Source of the DNA: Limnohabitans sp. 63ED37-2
GTDB taxonomy: Bacteria > Pseudomonadota > Gammaproteobacteria > Burkholderiales > Burkholderiaceae_C
Length of the DNA stretch: 64,000 bases
Reading direction: 5' to 3'
Assembly (NCBI RefSeq): GCF_001412535.1
Contig: NZ_CP011774.1
Location: forward strand, 987,501-1,051,500
Shown here: one piece after another, positions 1 to 8,622 of the stretch
How positions within the stretch are numbered: position 1 is the stretch's first letter
How the letters are laid out: every line of letters starts with the position of its first letter
Notes under the pieces: generated by a model
The model's database searches: none
Told to the model about the DNA's origin: nothing
What the model saw: the letters and a program-made list of their open reading frames with translations, nothing else
Made by a program: the position numbers and the translations under genes

Positions 1-346
1 TCAGGTGATCAAGCACTTCCTGGCGCAAGGCTTCCAGTTGGGGTGACAGCTGTGCGTAGGCTGTGCGCAACTCGCTGGCCTCGGCGTGTTTGCTCATGCC
101 TTCTACCTGGACAACCAGCTCGACCAGGCTGTCCACACAAAACACGGGCGTGAAGCCCTTGAGCTGGTGCAGGATGCGGTTGGCGGCGTACACCTCACCT
201 TTGTCCAGCAACTCCTGCAGCCGTGGCAGGTCGTCGCTCAGGGTTTGCTGCAGCGTTTTGAGCAGGGACAACACGCCATTGGCATCACCAATGAACTCCA
301 TGGCCCGTTCAATGGACAAATAGATGGGCTGAGGTGTTTGGCTCAT
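1..346 (-). CDS. Hpt-domain (histidine phosphotransfer) protein, 5' part only
   Basis: The minus strand is open from an ATG at 346 to the window edge, giving 115 codons with no stop. The translation is helical and leucine-rich and contains HQLKG at residues 60-64. This matches the H-x-L-K-G phosphorylation motif of Hpt domains, with His60 as the probable phospho-acceptor. Hpt proteins relay phosphate between hybrid kinases and response regulators in the cytoplasm. The C-terminus, and any further domain, lies outside the window. The partner kinase is not visible. The gene is divergent from nothing; the NUDIX gene upstream of it runs on the same strand, 63 bp away. Confidence 0.65.
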   Translation of the reverse strand, partial: MSQTPQPIYLSIERAMEFIGDANGVLSLLKTLQQTLSDDLPRLQELLDKGEVYAANRILHQLKGFTPVFCVDSLVELVVQVEGMSKHAEASELRTAYAQLSPQLEALRQEVLDHL

Positions 347-409
347 GAAACGATGTTACAAGTGAATACAAAAATCACGTAAGCAAATGAAACGTGTTAA
401 CTGTGTATT

Positions 410-1288
410 CTAGTCAAGCAATCCGGCCAAACCCGTCTCGGGTTCAAAACGTTTATTTTTGAACATCAAACGGCTGGGGCCTGGAAAGGCCGCTTGCCGG
501 ACCGAGTGCCGCGGATCGCCCGGGTAACAGATGGTGCGGATGCCGTCTTGGTCAAAGGGTTCTGGCTCGATGACGGGGGGGCGGCGGTTTTGTGCCTCGG
601 CCAGCACGCTTTGGGCATGTGGGTGGCGGCTCAGGTGCACCAAACTCATGATTTGGGGCGGGGCCAACTCGATCTCGCGGTCCCAGTAGCGCAGCAGCGC
701 CTCGCGGGGCTGGATCCACAGCGCTTCGGTGGCCTCAAAGTTGTCGTGCTCGGCCAGTTGGTCATCGGGCACCTGGGTCACAAAAAATCGGGTGTCAAAA
801 CGTTTGTTGGTCACCGAGGCCTGGCGAGGTGTGATCCAGCGGCACCAGGGCAGCAGGGGCTCGGTGTGCAAGGCCAAGGCCTGGGCCGCAAAGGCCTCGT
901 GCCAGCTCTGGCCGCTGCGCAGGGCTTGCAGCAGGGCCTGGGCTTGGGTCTGCGCATGCGGTGTGCAACCCAACAGCACCCGGCACTCTTCATAGGCTTC
1001 GCGCATGGCGGCGACAAACAGGCCCGCGGCGCGTTCTCCAGGGATATCGGGTTCGTTCAGCCTTTGGTTCAAGGTGGCGCTGTCCTGGCTCAGGCGCTGC
1101 AGCCAGGCCGGGTTCTGGTCTTCCAAGTCGAGTTTTCCACCCGGGAACACATACGCACCGCCCAGCACGTTGGAGGCTTGGTGCCTGCGCATCAGCAGCA
1201 CCTGCAGGCCACCGGGGCCATCGCGCAGCATCACCACGGTGGCGGCGTCCAGAGGGGGGGCGGTCAGGATGGTGGTGTTCAGTTCCAT
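410..1288 (-). CDS. NUDIX hydrolase, NUDT19-like with long insert
   Basis: This is a 292-residue NUDIX-fold protein. The core begins near residue 18 and shows GGAYVFPGGKLD (residues 43-54) and, after an insert of about 45 residues, REAYEEC (96-102). Together these form a split NUDIX box (GX5E...REUXEE). Such long-insert NUDIX enzymes resemble the NUDT19/CoA-diphosphatase group, which cleaves nucleoside diphosphates linked to other moieties, often CoA esters. The substrate here is inference. The C-terminal third (about 190-292) is conserved-looking but carries no motif I can name. The gene is divergent from the SDR gene that starts at 1424. A CoA-related role would fit the many acyl-CoA genes in the window. 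Confidence 0.8.
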   Translation of the reverse strand: MELNTTILTAPPLDAATVVMLRDGPGGLQVLLMRRHQASNVLGGAYVFPGGKLDLEDQNPAWLQRLSQDSATLNQRLNEPDIPGERAAGLFVAAMREAYEECRVLLGCTPHAQTQAQALLQALRSGQSWHEAFAAQALALHTEPLLPWCRWITPRQASVTNKRFDTRFFVTQVPDDQLAEHDNFEATEALWIQPREALLRYWDREIELAPPQIMSLVHLSRHPHAQSVLAEAQNRRPPVIEPEPFDQDGIRTICYPGDPRHSVRQAAFPGPSRLMFKNKRFEPETGLAGLLD

Positions 1289-1423
1289 GAGGATGTCAAT
1301 CGGGTAACAGGTGGTGCCCGGGGGCTGGTTTAAAGTCCATGCACAGCGGGCTGCAGGGTCATCGGGGTCAGATTAGCAGATGGAACAGACCAGTCCCGTC
1401 ATTCAATGTCACAAGGAAAACAC

Positions 1424-2335
1424 ATGAGCATCGATTTCAAAGGCCGCGTGGCCATCGTCACGGGCGCAGGCGGCGGTTTGGGCAAGCAGCACGCGCTGGC
1501 GCTGGCCGCACGCGGGGCCAAAGTGCTGGTCAACGACCTGGGAGGTGATGTGCACGGGGTGGGTGGCTCGGTGTCGGCCGCGCAAGCGGTGGTCAACGAA
1601 ATCCGCGCAGCCGGTGGCGAAGCCCTCGCCAACGGGGCATCGGTCACCGACTTTGAGGCCGTCAAGGCCATGGTGCAGCAGGCGGTGGACGCCTGGGGCC
1701 GGGTGGACATTTTGGTGAACAACGCGGGCATCCTGCGCGACAAGAGCTTTGCCAAGATGGAATTGGCCGACTTCAAGCTGGTCATGGACGTGCACGTCAT
1801 GGGCGCGGTGCATTGCACCAAGGCGGTGTGGCCGATCATGCAAGCGCAAAACTATGGCCGCGTTGTCATGACAACCTCATCCAGCGGTCTGTACGGCAAC
1901 TTTGGCCAGGCCAATTACGGCGCGGCCAAAATGGCTTTGGCGGGCCTGATGCAAACCTTGTCCATTGAGGGCGAAAAAAACCACATCCGCGTGAACTGTT
2001 TGGCCCCCACGGCCGCCACCCGCATGACCGAAGGCCTGATGCCCGAGGCTGTGTTGCAGGCCCTGGACCCCAGCGCCGTGGTGCCCGCCATGCTGGTCAT
2101 GGCCAGCGAGGACGCGCCCAACCGGACCATCATTTGCGCAGGTGCTGGCAGCTTTGAGGTGGCCCACATCACCCTGACGCAAGGCGTGCATTTGGGCACA
2201 GGCCCCGATACCGCCGAGCGCCTGTTGGCTGCCATGTCGCAGGTCACCGACCGCCATGGCGAGACGGTGCCGCGTTCGGGTTCCGAGCAAGGGGCGCTGG
2301 AGGTGGGCAAGGCGATGAAAGCGCACCAAGGCTGA
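1424..2335 (+). CDS. SDR-family 3-hydroxyacyl-CoA dehydrogenase (HSD17B4/MFE-2-like domain)
   Basis: This is a 303-residue short-chain dehydrogenase. It has the Rossmann glycine motif TGAGGGLG near residue 13, NNAG in the middle and the catalytic YxxxK as YGAAK. The sequence VNDLGGDVHG after beta-2 and the C-terminal extension are typical of the (3R)-hydroxyacyl-CoA dehydrogenase domain of peroxisomal multifunctional enzyme type 2. The likely reaction is NAD(P)-dependent oxidation of a 3-hydroxyacyl-CoA. An ATG at 1406 is in frame, but the AAGGAA at about 1413-1418 is placed to serve the ATG at 1424, which I prefer. The gene stands alone between divergent and convergent neighbours, so its pathway cannot be read from context. 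Confidence 0.85.
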   Translation: MSIDFKGRVAIVTGAGGGLGKQHALALAARGAKVLVNDLGGDVHGVGGSVSAAQAVVNEIRAAGGEALANGASVTDFEAVKAMVQQAVDAWGRVDILVNNAGILRDKSFAKMELADFKLVMDVHVMGAVHCTKAVWPIMQAQNYGRVVMTTSSSGLYGNFGQANYGAAKMALAGLMQTLSIEGEKNHIRVNCLAPTAATRMTEGLMPEAVLQALDPSAVVPAMLVMASEDAPNRTIICAGAGSFEVAHITLTQGVHLGTGPDTAERLLAAMSQVTDRHGETVPRSGSEQGALEVGKAMKAHQG

Positions 2336-2358
2336 TGGCCGCCATTGGCTGGCCATCA
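2333..2358. terminator. Convergent hairpin between the SDR and PAS genes
   Basis: Perfect 8-bp arms TGATGGCC (2333-2340) and GGCCATCA (2351-2358) enclose a 10-nt loop. The hairpin sits between two convergent stop codons, which suits a bidirectional terminator. There is no T-run after either arm, so this is tentative. Confidence 0.4.
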
Positions 2359-2390
2359 GTCAATGGGTAGATCGCTTCGACCCCTTCAAA

Positions 2391-2921
2391 TTAGGCGTTT
2401 TGCAAATTCAAGACCCACTCCTCGTAGGTGGAGTGCGCGTTTTTCAATGCATCGCGCAAAATTTGGAGCGATGCTTCGATGGCATCACGAGAACCTGCTT
2501 GGCGCTCGGCGTGCAACATTTTTTGATAGAGAACCGCTATTTGGGGTAATGCGCTGCGCTTGGGTTTTCTGCGCACAGAGAAGTAACCCACGATGTTTTT
2601 TTCCATGTCAAATGAAGGGGTGACGTTCGCAAACACCCAATAAAACGAACCGTCTTTGCTGAGGTTTTTTACAAAAGCAAATACCTCTCTGCCTGCTTGC
2701 ACTTCATCCCACAGCAATTTGAACACCGCGCGTGGCATGTCGGGATGACGAACGATGTTGTGCTGAACTCCCAGCAATTCATTTTCTGAGAACCCTGAAT
2801 AGTCTTGGAATGGTCTGTTGCCGTAAGTGATTTTGCCCTTGGTATCTGTTTTGGAGATGATCAATTCGCTATCGGCCAAAATTCTTTCAACTTGCGTAGG
2901 GACGATATTTTTGAATTTCAT
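2391..2921 (-). CDS. PAS-domain protein, Aer-like redox/oxygen sensor without output domain
   Basis: This is a 176-residue protein with one PAS domain at about residues 15-120. The stretch with HNIVRHPDMP, then KNLSKDGSFYWVFANVTP, is the signature of the FAD-binding PAS domain of the aerotaxis receptor Aer. The tail (125-176) is helical and shows no HAMP, methyl-accepting, kinase or GGDEF domain. It is therefore a stand-alone sensor or adaptor that must act through a partner. An exact FNR-type box lies 56 bp upstream of the ATG, suggesting induction under low oxygen. FAD or haem binding is inferred from family resemblance. The gene ends convergently with the SDR gene. Confidence 0.8.
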   Translation of the reverse strand: MKFKNIVPTQVERILADSELIISKTDTKGKITYGNRPFQDYSGFSENELLGVQHNIVRHPDMPRAVFKLLWDEVQAGREVFAFVKNLSKDGSFYWVFANVTPSFDMEKNIVGYFSVRRKPKRSALPQIAVLYQKMLHAERQAGSRDAIEASLQILRDALKNAHSTYEEWVLNLQNA

Positions 2922-2976
2922 AAGAGTAACTGCGTCAATTGCGGTGGAATTCTCCTGAATTCAAACGATTGTTGTT

Positions 2977-2990
2977 TTGATGCACATCAA
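2977..2990 (-). promoter_or_regulatory. FNR/ANR box upstream of the PAS gene
   Basis: TTGAT-GCAC-ATCAA matches the FNR consensus TTGAT-N4-ATCAA at all ten specified bases. Its centre lies about 62 bp upstream of the PAS start codon. A start site about 41 bp downstream of the centre would leave a leader of about 20 nt, the class II arrangement. No good -10 element is obvious. Confidence 0.65.
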
Positions 2991-3136
2991 TCTTTTTGCT
3001 GTAATCCGTCGGCCATTGAGACCAGTTTATCGCCCTAAGCCTTAACTCGATCTGGCTTAACCCGCCCCTCAAACACCGTCAGCCTTCTGTGATGTCAATT
3101 CAGTTCGAGGGCCTTGCAGCCAAGCCATCCAGTGAA
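2991..3136. other. Non-coding stretch between the FNR box and the IS256 remnant
   Basis: I see no gene here. A short segment at about 3099-3130 on the + strand reads MSIQFEG in one frame. This resembles the end of an IS256-type transposase (TIQFEGRMP) and may be a scrap of a second, older copy. The match is too short to be sure. Confidence 0.3.
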
Positions 3137-4145
3137 GAGGGTGTACAGAGTTTTTGTGTAAACGGGGCTGGGATCAGTCCTTGGGCATCCTGCCTTCGAA
3201 CTGAATGGTAAAACGGGTTAAGGCCGCTTTCCAATCTCTGAGCGGTATCGTCCACTTCCTGCTGATGTTGTTCAGCGCCAGGTAAAACAATTTGAGCAAA
3301 GCCTCATCGCTGGAAAACGAGCCACGGTTCTTGGTCACCTTGCGCAGGCTCATGTTCACCGACTCGATGGCGTTGGTCGTGTAAATGATCCGACGAATCT
3401 ATGGCGGATACTCAAAGAACGGCACGATCCGCGGCCAGTTGCTGCGCCACGATTTCACAATGGTCGGGTAGTCTTGGCCCCATTGGTCCGCGAACTCCTC
3501 CAGCCGCAGCACGGCTTCGTCGGCGGTTGCGGCGCTGTAGACGGTCTTCAGATCTGCGGCCACCGCTTTGCGCATTTTCCAGCTCACACAGTTCAGGCTG
3601 TGGCGCACCATGTGGACCCCGCACAACTGCACCGCCGTTTGCGGGTACACCGCCTCAATCGCCTTTGGAAACCCCTTCAATCCGTCCACGCAGGCGATGA
3701 AGATGTCGACCACGCCCCGGTTCTTGAGCTCCGTGACCACCTGCAGCCAGAACTTGGCCCCCTCGGTCTGAGCGATCCACAGGCCCAGGATCTCCTTCTC
3801 GCCCGCCATGTTGATGCCCAGCGCCAGGTAAACCGCCTTGGCCCTGACCGCGCCAGAGTCACGGGTTTTGACATGGGTGCAGTCCTGATAAACGATCGGG
3901 TACAGCGCCTCCAGGGGCCTGGCTTGCCACGCCTTGGCTTCGTCCATCACGGCATCAGTGACCGAGGAGATCAGGCGCTTGGTCAGCTGCTTGAGCAGGC
4001 CGTTTTCTCCGACAAGGTCTTCAGGCTTTTTCTAGCCAGCGAGCAGCTGGTCGATCAATTTGTTACTGACGGTCATGGTTCATCTTTCTCGATGTTTGGC
4101 AGTTTCCTGCCAATTGACCGTTTACACAAAATTTAAGACACCCTC
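3137..4145 (-). mobile_element. Decayed IS256-family insertion sequence
   Basis: The element is about 1.0 kb long and bounded by imperfect terminal inverted repeats. Both ends read GAGGGTGT, then about 9-10 variable bases, then TGTGTAAACGG (3137-3165, and 4145-4118 on the complement). Full-length relatives are near 1.3 kb, so about 0.3 kb is missing, matching the internal deletion seen in the transposase frame. I see no target-site duplication in the immediate flanks, consistent with an old insertion or with end loss. Confidence 0.8.
3174..4076 (-). pseudogene. IS256-family (Mutator-type) transposase pseudogene
   Basis: All pieces lie in one frame. The start reads MTVSNKLIDQLLAG and is followed by a TAG, then KKPEDLVGENGLLKQLTK. 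It jumps directly to LISSVTDAVMDE, omitting the roughly 90 residues that normally lie between these motifs. The catalytic-core part follows (VYQDCTHVK, then ACVDGLKGF, carrying two of the acidic residues). A second TAG interrupts PP-IRRIIYTTNAIES near 3399. The C-terminus ends MPKD with a TGA at 3174. Two nonsense codons plus an in-frame deletion make an active enzyme very unlikely. The remaining spacing is intact, so the decay is mostly by substitution. Confidence 0.85.
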
Positions 4146-4263
4146 TTTTTGGAGTCCTTCTTCAAAGAAAAAAGATCAGTGAATACCCTCTCTTCGTATT
4201 CGATTTGAAGTGTTTCAATAAATCGGTTGTTTTTCATTGACACGACTTGAGGAGTCCCCATTC

Positions 4264-5244
4264 ATGACCACCCGCCGCCAATTGATGCAAGGTGCCGCTG
4301 CCAGTATGCTGGGTTTGGCCCATCTTCCCAACTTTGCACAAACCCGCTTGGAAAATCTGCGCATCATTGTGGGATTTCCGCCGGGTGGTACGACCGACGC
4401 ATTCGCTCGTCGGATTTCCGAGAAACTGCGTGGTACTTATGCCAACAACGTCATCGTTGACAACAAACCCGGTGCTGGCGGACAGATTGGCGTCACCACG
4501 CTCAAGTCTGCGGCGGCCGATGGAGCCCACATCCTGTATTCGCCAGCTTCTATGTTGACGATTTATCCGCACTCGTATTCGCGGCTGAGTTATGCGCAAT
4601 CGGATGTGGCACCCCTTGGCATTGGACATTCCACCGATCACGCGTTTGTAGTGGGACCTGCTGTGCCCGACTCGGTCAAGAACATCAAGGATTTTGTCGA
4701 ATGGGCCAAGGCCAACCCAGGCAAGGCCAGCATTGGCAACCCGGCAGCGGGCTCCATGCCGCATTTGTTGGCGGGACGTTTGGCCATGTTGGGCGGTTTC
4801 CAAATCACCAATGTCCCTTTCGCAGGCTCTGGCCCCGCGATCCCACAGGTGATGGGCGGGCAACTCGCAGGCATGTCATCGCCCTTGGGTGATTGGGTAC
4901 AACACCACAAAAGCGGCAGAATTCGGATTCTGGCCACCTCAGGCCCTGATCGGGCAGTGTTCACCCCCGACGTACCCACCTACCGCGAACAAGGCTTCGG
5001 CGAATTGTTGGTCCGGGAATGGTTTGGTTTCTTTGCCCCAGCAGGGGTCAGTGAAGCGGTCAAGCAAAACCTCAATGCGGCGCTGCGCCTGGCCATGAAC
5101 CAGCAAGATGTCCGGGACTTTGTGACCCCCCTGGCCGCCAACCTGGAGGCCAGCACCACAGCTGAACACACGCGTCGTCTTACAGAAGACTCTGAAATGG
5201 CGCGACGTTTGGTGACAGCGCTGGGTTTCAAAGCGGACTCTTGA
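4264..5244 (+). CDS. Bug/TctC-family tripartite tricarboxylate transporter binding protein (orphan)
   Basis: This is a 326-residue periplasmic binding protein. The N-terminus TTRRQLMQGAAASMLGLA is a probable Tat or Sec signal with twin arginines. After it, IIVGFPPGGTTDAFAR, then NKPGAGGQIG and PAAGSMPH, are the hallmark segments of the Bug fold, which binds small carboxylates. The start at 4264 is supported by GGAG at 4251-4254. A TTG at 4237 is in frame but lacks a ribosome site. No tctA or tctB membrane genes are nearby, which is usual for the many orphan Bug proteins of Burkholderiales. The ligand cannot be predicted. Confidence 0.85.
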   Translation: MTTRRQLMQGAAASMLGLAHLPNFAQTRLENLRIIVGFPPGGTTDAFARRISEKLRGTYANNVIVDNKPGAGGQIGVTTLKSAAADGAHILYSPASMLTIYPHSYSRLSYAQSDVAPLGIGHSTDHAFVVGPAVPDSVKNIKDFVEWAKANPGKASIGNPAAGSMPHLLAGRLAMLGGFQITNVPFAGSGPAIPQVMGGQLAGMSSPLGDWVQHHKSGRIRILATSGPDRAVFTPDVPTYREQGFGELLVREWFGFFAPAGVSEAVKQNLNAALRLAMNQQDVRDFVTPLAANLEASTTAEHTRRLTEDSEMARRLVTALGFKADS

Positions 5245-5466
5245 TCAAACCCAACCTTGCCGCCACACGCTGTCGTCCTGCAGATCCCGCCAGGCAACGA
5301 TCTTCGTGGCCTTTGAGAAAACTGCCTCGATTTCCACCTGCTCAATTGGGTTCGTGGGCTCAACGGGTTGAATCACCCGGCTGACCAAAAAGTGCTTTTG
5401 CTTGGCCACAGGTTTCACCGCGGTCCATTTGGTCAGCAGCAGTTTCTTGGGGTTCAGCGGGTTCAT
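5245..5466 (-). CDS. Small tryptophan-rich conserved protein (TIGR02450 type)
   Basis: This 73-residue protein begins MNPLNPKKLLLTKWTAVKP and ends WRDLQDDSVWRQGWV. The pattern of NPKKLL..KWTA..P, then HF.V, then a Trp-rich tail matches the small TIGR02450 family of unknown function. Its ATG overlaps the stop of the upstream lytic transglycosylase gene by 4 bp, so the two are translationally coupled. No signal peptide or membrane segment is visible, so it is probably cytoplasmic. The function is unknown. Its stop codon is immediately next to the convergent Bug gene stop. Confidence 0.75.
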   Translation of the reverse strand: MNPLNPKKLLLTKWTAVKPVAKQKHFLVSRVIQPVEPTNPIEQVEIEAVFSKATKIVAWRDLQDDSVWRQGWV

Positions 5467-6713
5467 GGCTTGCCTTGCATTTCCCGCGCTACCGCTTCGG
5501 CCAACTCGATCACGGCCATGGCGTAGTAGCTGGACCAGTTGTAGCGCGTGATGGCGTAGAAGTTCTCCGTGCCGGCCACATAGCTGGGGGCATCGGGCCC
5601 GTTGAGCAGTTCGATCAAGGCCAGTGGGCCTGGGTGCTGCAGCGCGGCGCCTGACAGGGCCGCACCCTGGCTAACAAAGCTGGTCACACTGAAGGTGGGC
5701 AGGATGTCGGGGGCGAGCAGGCTGTCCATATTGGATTGGCCCGGTGTCAGGGTGACCGGGTAATGCGTGGGCATGCCGGGGCGCCAGTCAAAGGCCTTGA
5801 AGTAATTGGCCACCGAGCCAATGGCGTCGGTGGGGCTGCCAAACAGGTCGATGCGTCCGTCCCCATCAAAGTCCACGGCAAATTTGGCCCAGCTTGACGG
5901 CATGAATTGCGGCAGGCCCATGGCCCCGGCGTAGCTGCCCCGGACGTTGAGAGGGTTGGCTCCGCTGCGTGAGGTGAGCAACAAAAATTGCTCCAACTCG
6001 CTTTGGAAAAAGGCTTGGCGTGCAGCCGCTCGGGGGTGGGCGCTGGGGAAGTGGAAGGCCAGTGTGGCCAGGGCGTCAAGAATTCGGAAGTTGCCGGTGT
6101 TTTGGCCGTACAAAGTTTCCACCCCAATGATGCCGACGATGACCGATGCGGGCACTCCGTATTCACGCTCGGCTCGCTCTAAGGCGTTGCGGTTGTTTTG
6201 CCAAAAGCGCAGGCCCGCCTGGATTCGGATGGGTTCAATGAATCGGGCGCGGTAGGCGGCCCAGTTTTTGGCCGTGGGGCTGCTGGGGGGCAGCACCAGC
6301 CGCTCGACCGAGGGCAGGCGCTGCGCCTGTGCCAAGGTGTTTTGGACCCAGATCGGGTCCAGTTGCAGGCGCTGTACGGCATCTTGCACCCAGGCCTGGG
6401 TTTGCGCGGTGCTGGCCAGTGGCATGCCCGTCACGGCGGCTTGGCGAGCAGGGCGGGGCGCTTGTTTTTTTGGAGCCGCATTTTTTTTGCGCTGCGGCGT
6501 CTTGGCTTGGGCGGTTTGGGCAGGTTGTGCCTTGGGTTTGGTTGGCCTCTTGGCCTGTTGGGGCTCAGCGCCTGGGGCCGTTTGAGCGTGAACGGGTGTG
6601 ATGGCCGCGGCCCATGCAGTCAGAGCGCCCACCACCAGAGCCAGACCCATGGAGGCCATGCCCTGAGAGGGTTTGCGGTGGCTGGACTTGGGATGGGTTT
6701 TGATCACATGCAT
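5463..6713 (-). CDS. Lytic murein transglycosylase, MltB family
   Basis: This 416-residue secreted protein has a hydrophobic signal at about residues 19-43 and then a Lys/Pro/Ala-rich linker to about 95. The MltB-type catalytic domain follows. GVPASVIVGIIGVETLYG contains the catalytic Glu in the VETLYG motif. SYAGAMGLPQFMPSSW, then FDGDGRIDLF, are typical substrate-cleft and calcium-binding-like segments. The enzyme cleaves glycan strands of peptidoglycan, forming 1,6-anhydro-MurNAc ends, in the periplasm. There is no lipobox, so it is soluble or anchored by its N-terminal helix. It overlaps the small Trp-rich gene downstream. Confidence 0.85.
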   Translation of the reverse strand: MHVIKTHPKSSHRKPSQGMASMGLALVVGALTAWAAAITPVHAQTAPGAEPQQAKRPTKPKAQPAQTAQAKTPQRKKNAAPKKQAPRPARQAAVTGMPLASTAQTQAWVQDAVQRLQLDPIWVQNTLAQAQRLPSVERLVLPPSSPTAKNWAAYRARFIEPIRIQAGLRFWQNNRNALERAEREYGVPASVIVGIIGVETLYGQNTGNFRILDALATLAFHFPSAHPRAAARQAFFQSELEQFLLLTSRSGANPLNVRGSYAGAMGLPQFMPSSWAKFAVDFDGDGRIDLFGSPTDAIGSVANYFKAFDWRPGMPTHYPVTLTPGQSNMDSLLAPDILPTFSVTSFVSQGAALSGAALQHPGPLALIELLNGPDAPSYVAGTENFYAITRYNWSSYYAMAVIELAEAVAREMQGKP

Positions 6714-6830
6714 TGCCTTGAGTTTAAACGCCGGGCGCGGGTGCCCGTGCTAAGCTGGAACCCTGAAAATTTGTTCAATTCTTCAAAAACAACAGTCTTG
6801 TTGGCTGTGATGCATCGGGAAGACACATTC

Positions 6831-7784
6831 ATGGGCGCGACAGGTTATTTCACCCATCCCTCTTGCTGGAAGCACGAGATGGGCGCTGGTCATCCGGAGT
6901 GTCCAGAGCGCTTGGGGGCCATCGAAGACCGCTTGCTGATCAGTGGGGTGGACATGGCTCTGCAAAGGCGAGAGGCGAGCCCCGCTTCTTTGGCCGACAT
7001 CGAACTGGCCCACGGCCGCATGCATGTGGCGGCCTTGCGTGGTTTGGGCGATGCTTTGCGCGAAGACATGGCCGCGGGCGGCCCCACCCACACCAGTTTG
7101 GATCCGGACACCCTCATCAACGCTCACACCTGGGACGCAGCATTGGTTGCGGCGGGTGCTGCGCTCGATGCGACCGATGCCGTGCTGGCGGGCGAGCTGG
7201 AAAATGCCTTTTGCGCTGTGCGTCCGCCCGGTCACCACGCTTGCCGCGACAAGGCCATGGGTTTTTGTTTTTTCAACAACGTGGCCATCGCGGCCAAGTA
7301 CGCGCTGGAGCGGCATGGGCTCAAGCGGGTGGCGGTCGTGGACTTTGATGTGCACCACGGCAATGGCACCGAAGACATCGTGGCGGGCGACGAGCGCATC
7401 TTGATGGTGAGTTTTTTTCAGCACCCTTTTTACCCAGAAGGTGGCTCCACATCAACTGCGGCCAACTTGGTCAATTTGCCGGTGCCGGCCTACACCCGGG
7501 GCATGGACATCCGCGAGTTGGTGGACATGATGTGGTTGCCGCGCCTAGAGGCACACAAACCAGAGCTGATTTTCATCAGCGCGGGTTTTGATGCCCACCG
7601 CGAAGACGACATGGGCCAGATGGGCCTGGTGGAGCAGGACTACGCCTGGATCACCCAGCGCATCAAAGAGGTGGCGCTGCGCCATGCCAAAGGCCGCATC
7701 GTGAGCTGCCTGGAGGGTGGCTACAACCTGAGTGCGCTGGGGCGCAGTGTGGAAGCGCACCTGCGCGTGCTGGCCGACGTTTAA
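6831..7784 (+). CDS. Histone deacetylase-family amidohydrolase (class II HDAC-like)
   Basis: This 317-residue enzyme belongs to the arginase/deacetylase fold. Visible motifs are YFTHPSCWKHEMGAGHPECPERL at the N-terminus, RPPGHHA (catalytic His pair), VDFDVHHGNGT (zinc ligands Asp and His) and SAGFDAHREDDMG (second zinc Asp). These residues are intact, so it should be an active zinc deacetylase. The bacterial substrate could be an acetylpolyamine, acetoin-linked or an acetyl-lysine protein; sequence does not decide. I start at 6831, where GGGAAG sits 8 bp upstream. An in-frame ATG at 6810 would add seven residues. The enoyl-CoA hydratase gene follows 37 bp later and may be co-transcribed. Confidence 0.88.
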   Translation: MGATGYFTHPSCWKHEMGAGHPECPERLGAIEDRLLISGVDMALQRREASPASLADIELAHGRMHVAALRGLGDALREDMAAGGPTHTSLDPDTLINAHTWDAALVAAGAALDATDAVLAGELENAFCAVRPPGHHACRDKAMGFCFFNNVAIAAKYALERHGLKRVAVVDFDVHHGNGTEDIVAGDERILMVSFFQHPFYPEGGSTSTAANLVNLPVPAYTRGMDIRELVDMMWLPRLEAHKPELIFISAGFDAHREDDMGQMGLVEQDYAWITQRIKEVALRHAKGRIVSCLEGGYNLSALGRSVEAHLRVLADV

Positions 7785-7821
7785 AAACGGCTGGGGGTGA
7801 GGGTTTGGCACAATCGACGCC

Positions 7822-8622
7822 ATGACCGATTCAAACACCCCCAACACCCCCGAGCTGCTGCTGCACGAGCGCGACGCGCGGGGTGTGCATCGCTTGACGC
7901 TCAACAGCCCCGCCAGCTTCAACACCTTGAGCGAGGCGATGCTGACCGCGCTGCAAAAAGCCTTGAGCGCGGTTGCGCAAGACGAGCAGGCCCGTGTGGT
8001 GGTGTTGGGCGCGGCGGGCAAGGCCTTTTGCGCAGGGCACAACCTCAAGGAAATGCGGGCCCAGCCCGAGCTGGCCTATTACCAGCAGCTGTTTGCCCAG
8101 TGCAGCCGCATGATGATGACGATTCAAAAGCTACCTGTGCCTGTGATCGCCCGGGTGCAGGGCCTGGCCACGGCGGCGGGTTGCCAGTTGGTGGCGCAGT
8201 GCGATTTGGCGGTGTCGGTCGACAGCGCCACCTTTGGGGTCAACGGCATCGATGTGGGCTTGTTTTGTGCCACGCCCAGTGTGCCGCTGGTGCGCAATAT
8301 GCACGCCAAGCAGGCCATGGAGATGCTGCTGACGGGGGGCTTTATTTCAGCGGCCGAGGCCCAAAGCCGCGGGCTGGTCAACCGCGTGTGCGCGGCGGCC
8401 GAATTGGATGTGCAGATCGACGATTTGGTGAACGCTATCTTGGCCAAACCGCGTGAGGCTGTGCGGGTGGGCAAGGCCTTGTTTTACCAACAGCGCGAAA
8501 TGGGCATTGAAGCGGCTTACCAGTTGGCGGGCCAGACCATGGCCTGCAACATGGTGCACGAGGTGGCACAAGAGGGCGTGCAGGCCTTCATCGACAAAAG
8601 GACACCGACATGGCGGGCATGA
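7822..8622 (+). CDS. Enoyl-CoA hydratase/isomerase family protein (ECHDC3-like)
   Basis: This 266-residue crotonase-fold protein has the oxyanion-hole segment KAFCAGHNLKEM near residues 70-80 and a second one, VQGLATAAGCQLVAQCDLAV. FCAGHNLKEM is the pattern of the ECHDC3 subgroup. At the two positions where classical hydratases have catalytic glutamates this protein has A-G-C-Q and VGLFC-type residues. Simple hydratase activity is therefore doubtful and another CoA-ester reaction is possible. The 3' end overlaps the following MscS gene by 13 bp, implying coupled translation. Confidence 0.8.
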   Translation: MTDSNTPNTPELLLHERDARGVHRLTLNSPASFNTLSEAMLTALQKALSAVAQDEQARVVVLGAAGKAFCAGHNLKEMRAQPELAYYQQLFAQCSRMMMTIQKLPVPVIARVQGLATAAGCQLVAQCDLAVSVDSATFGVNGIDVGLFCATPSVPLVRNMHAKQAMEMLLTGGFISAAEAQSRGLVNRVCAAAELDVQIDDLVNAILAKPREAVRVGKALFYQQREMGIEAAYQLAGQTMACNMVHEVAQEGVQAFIDKRTPTWRA

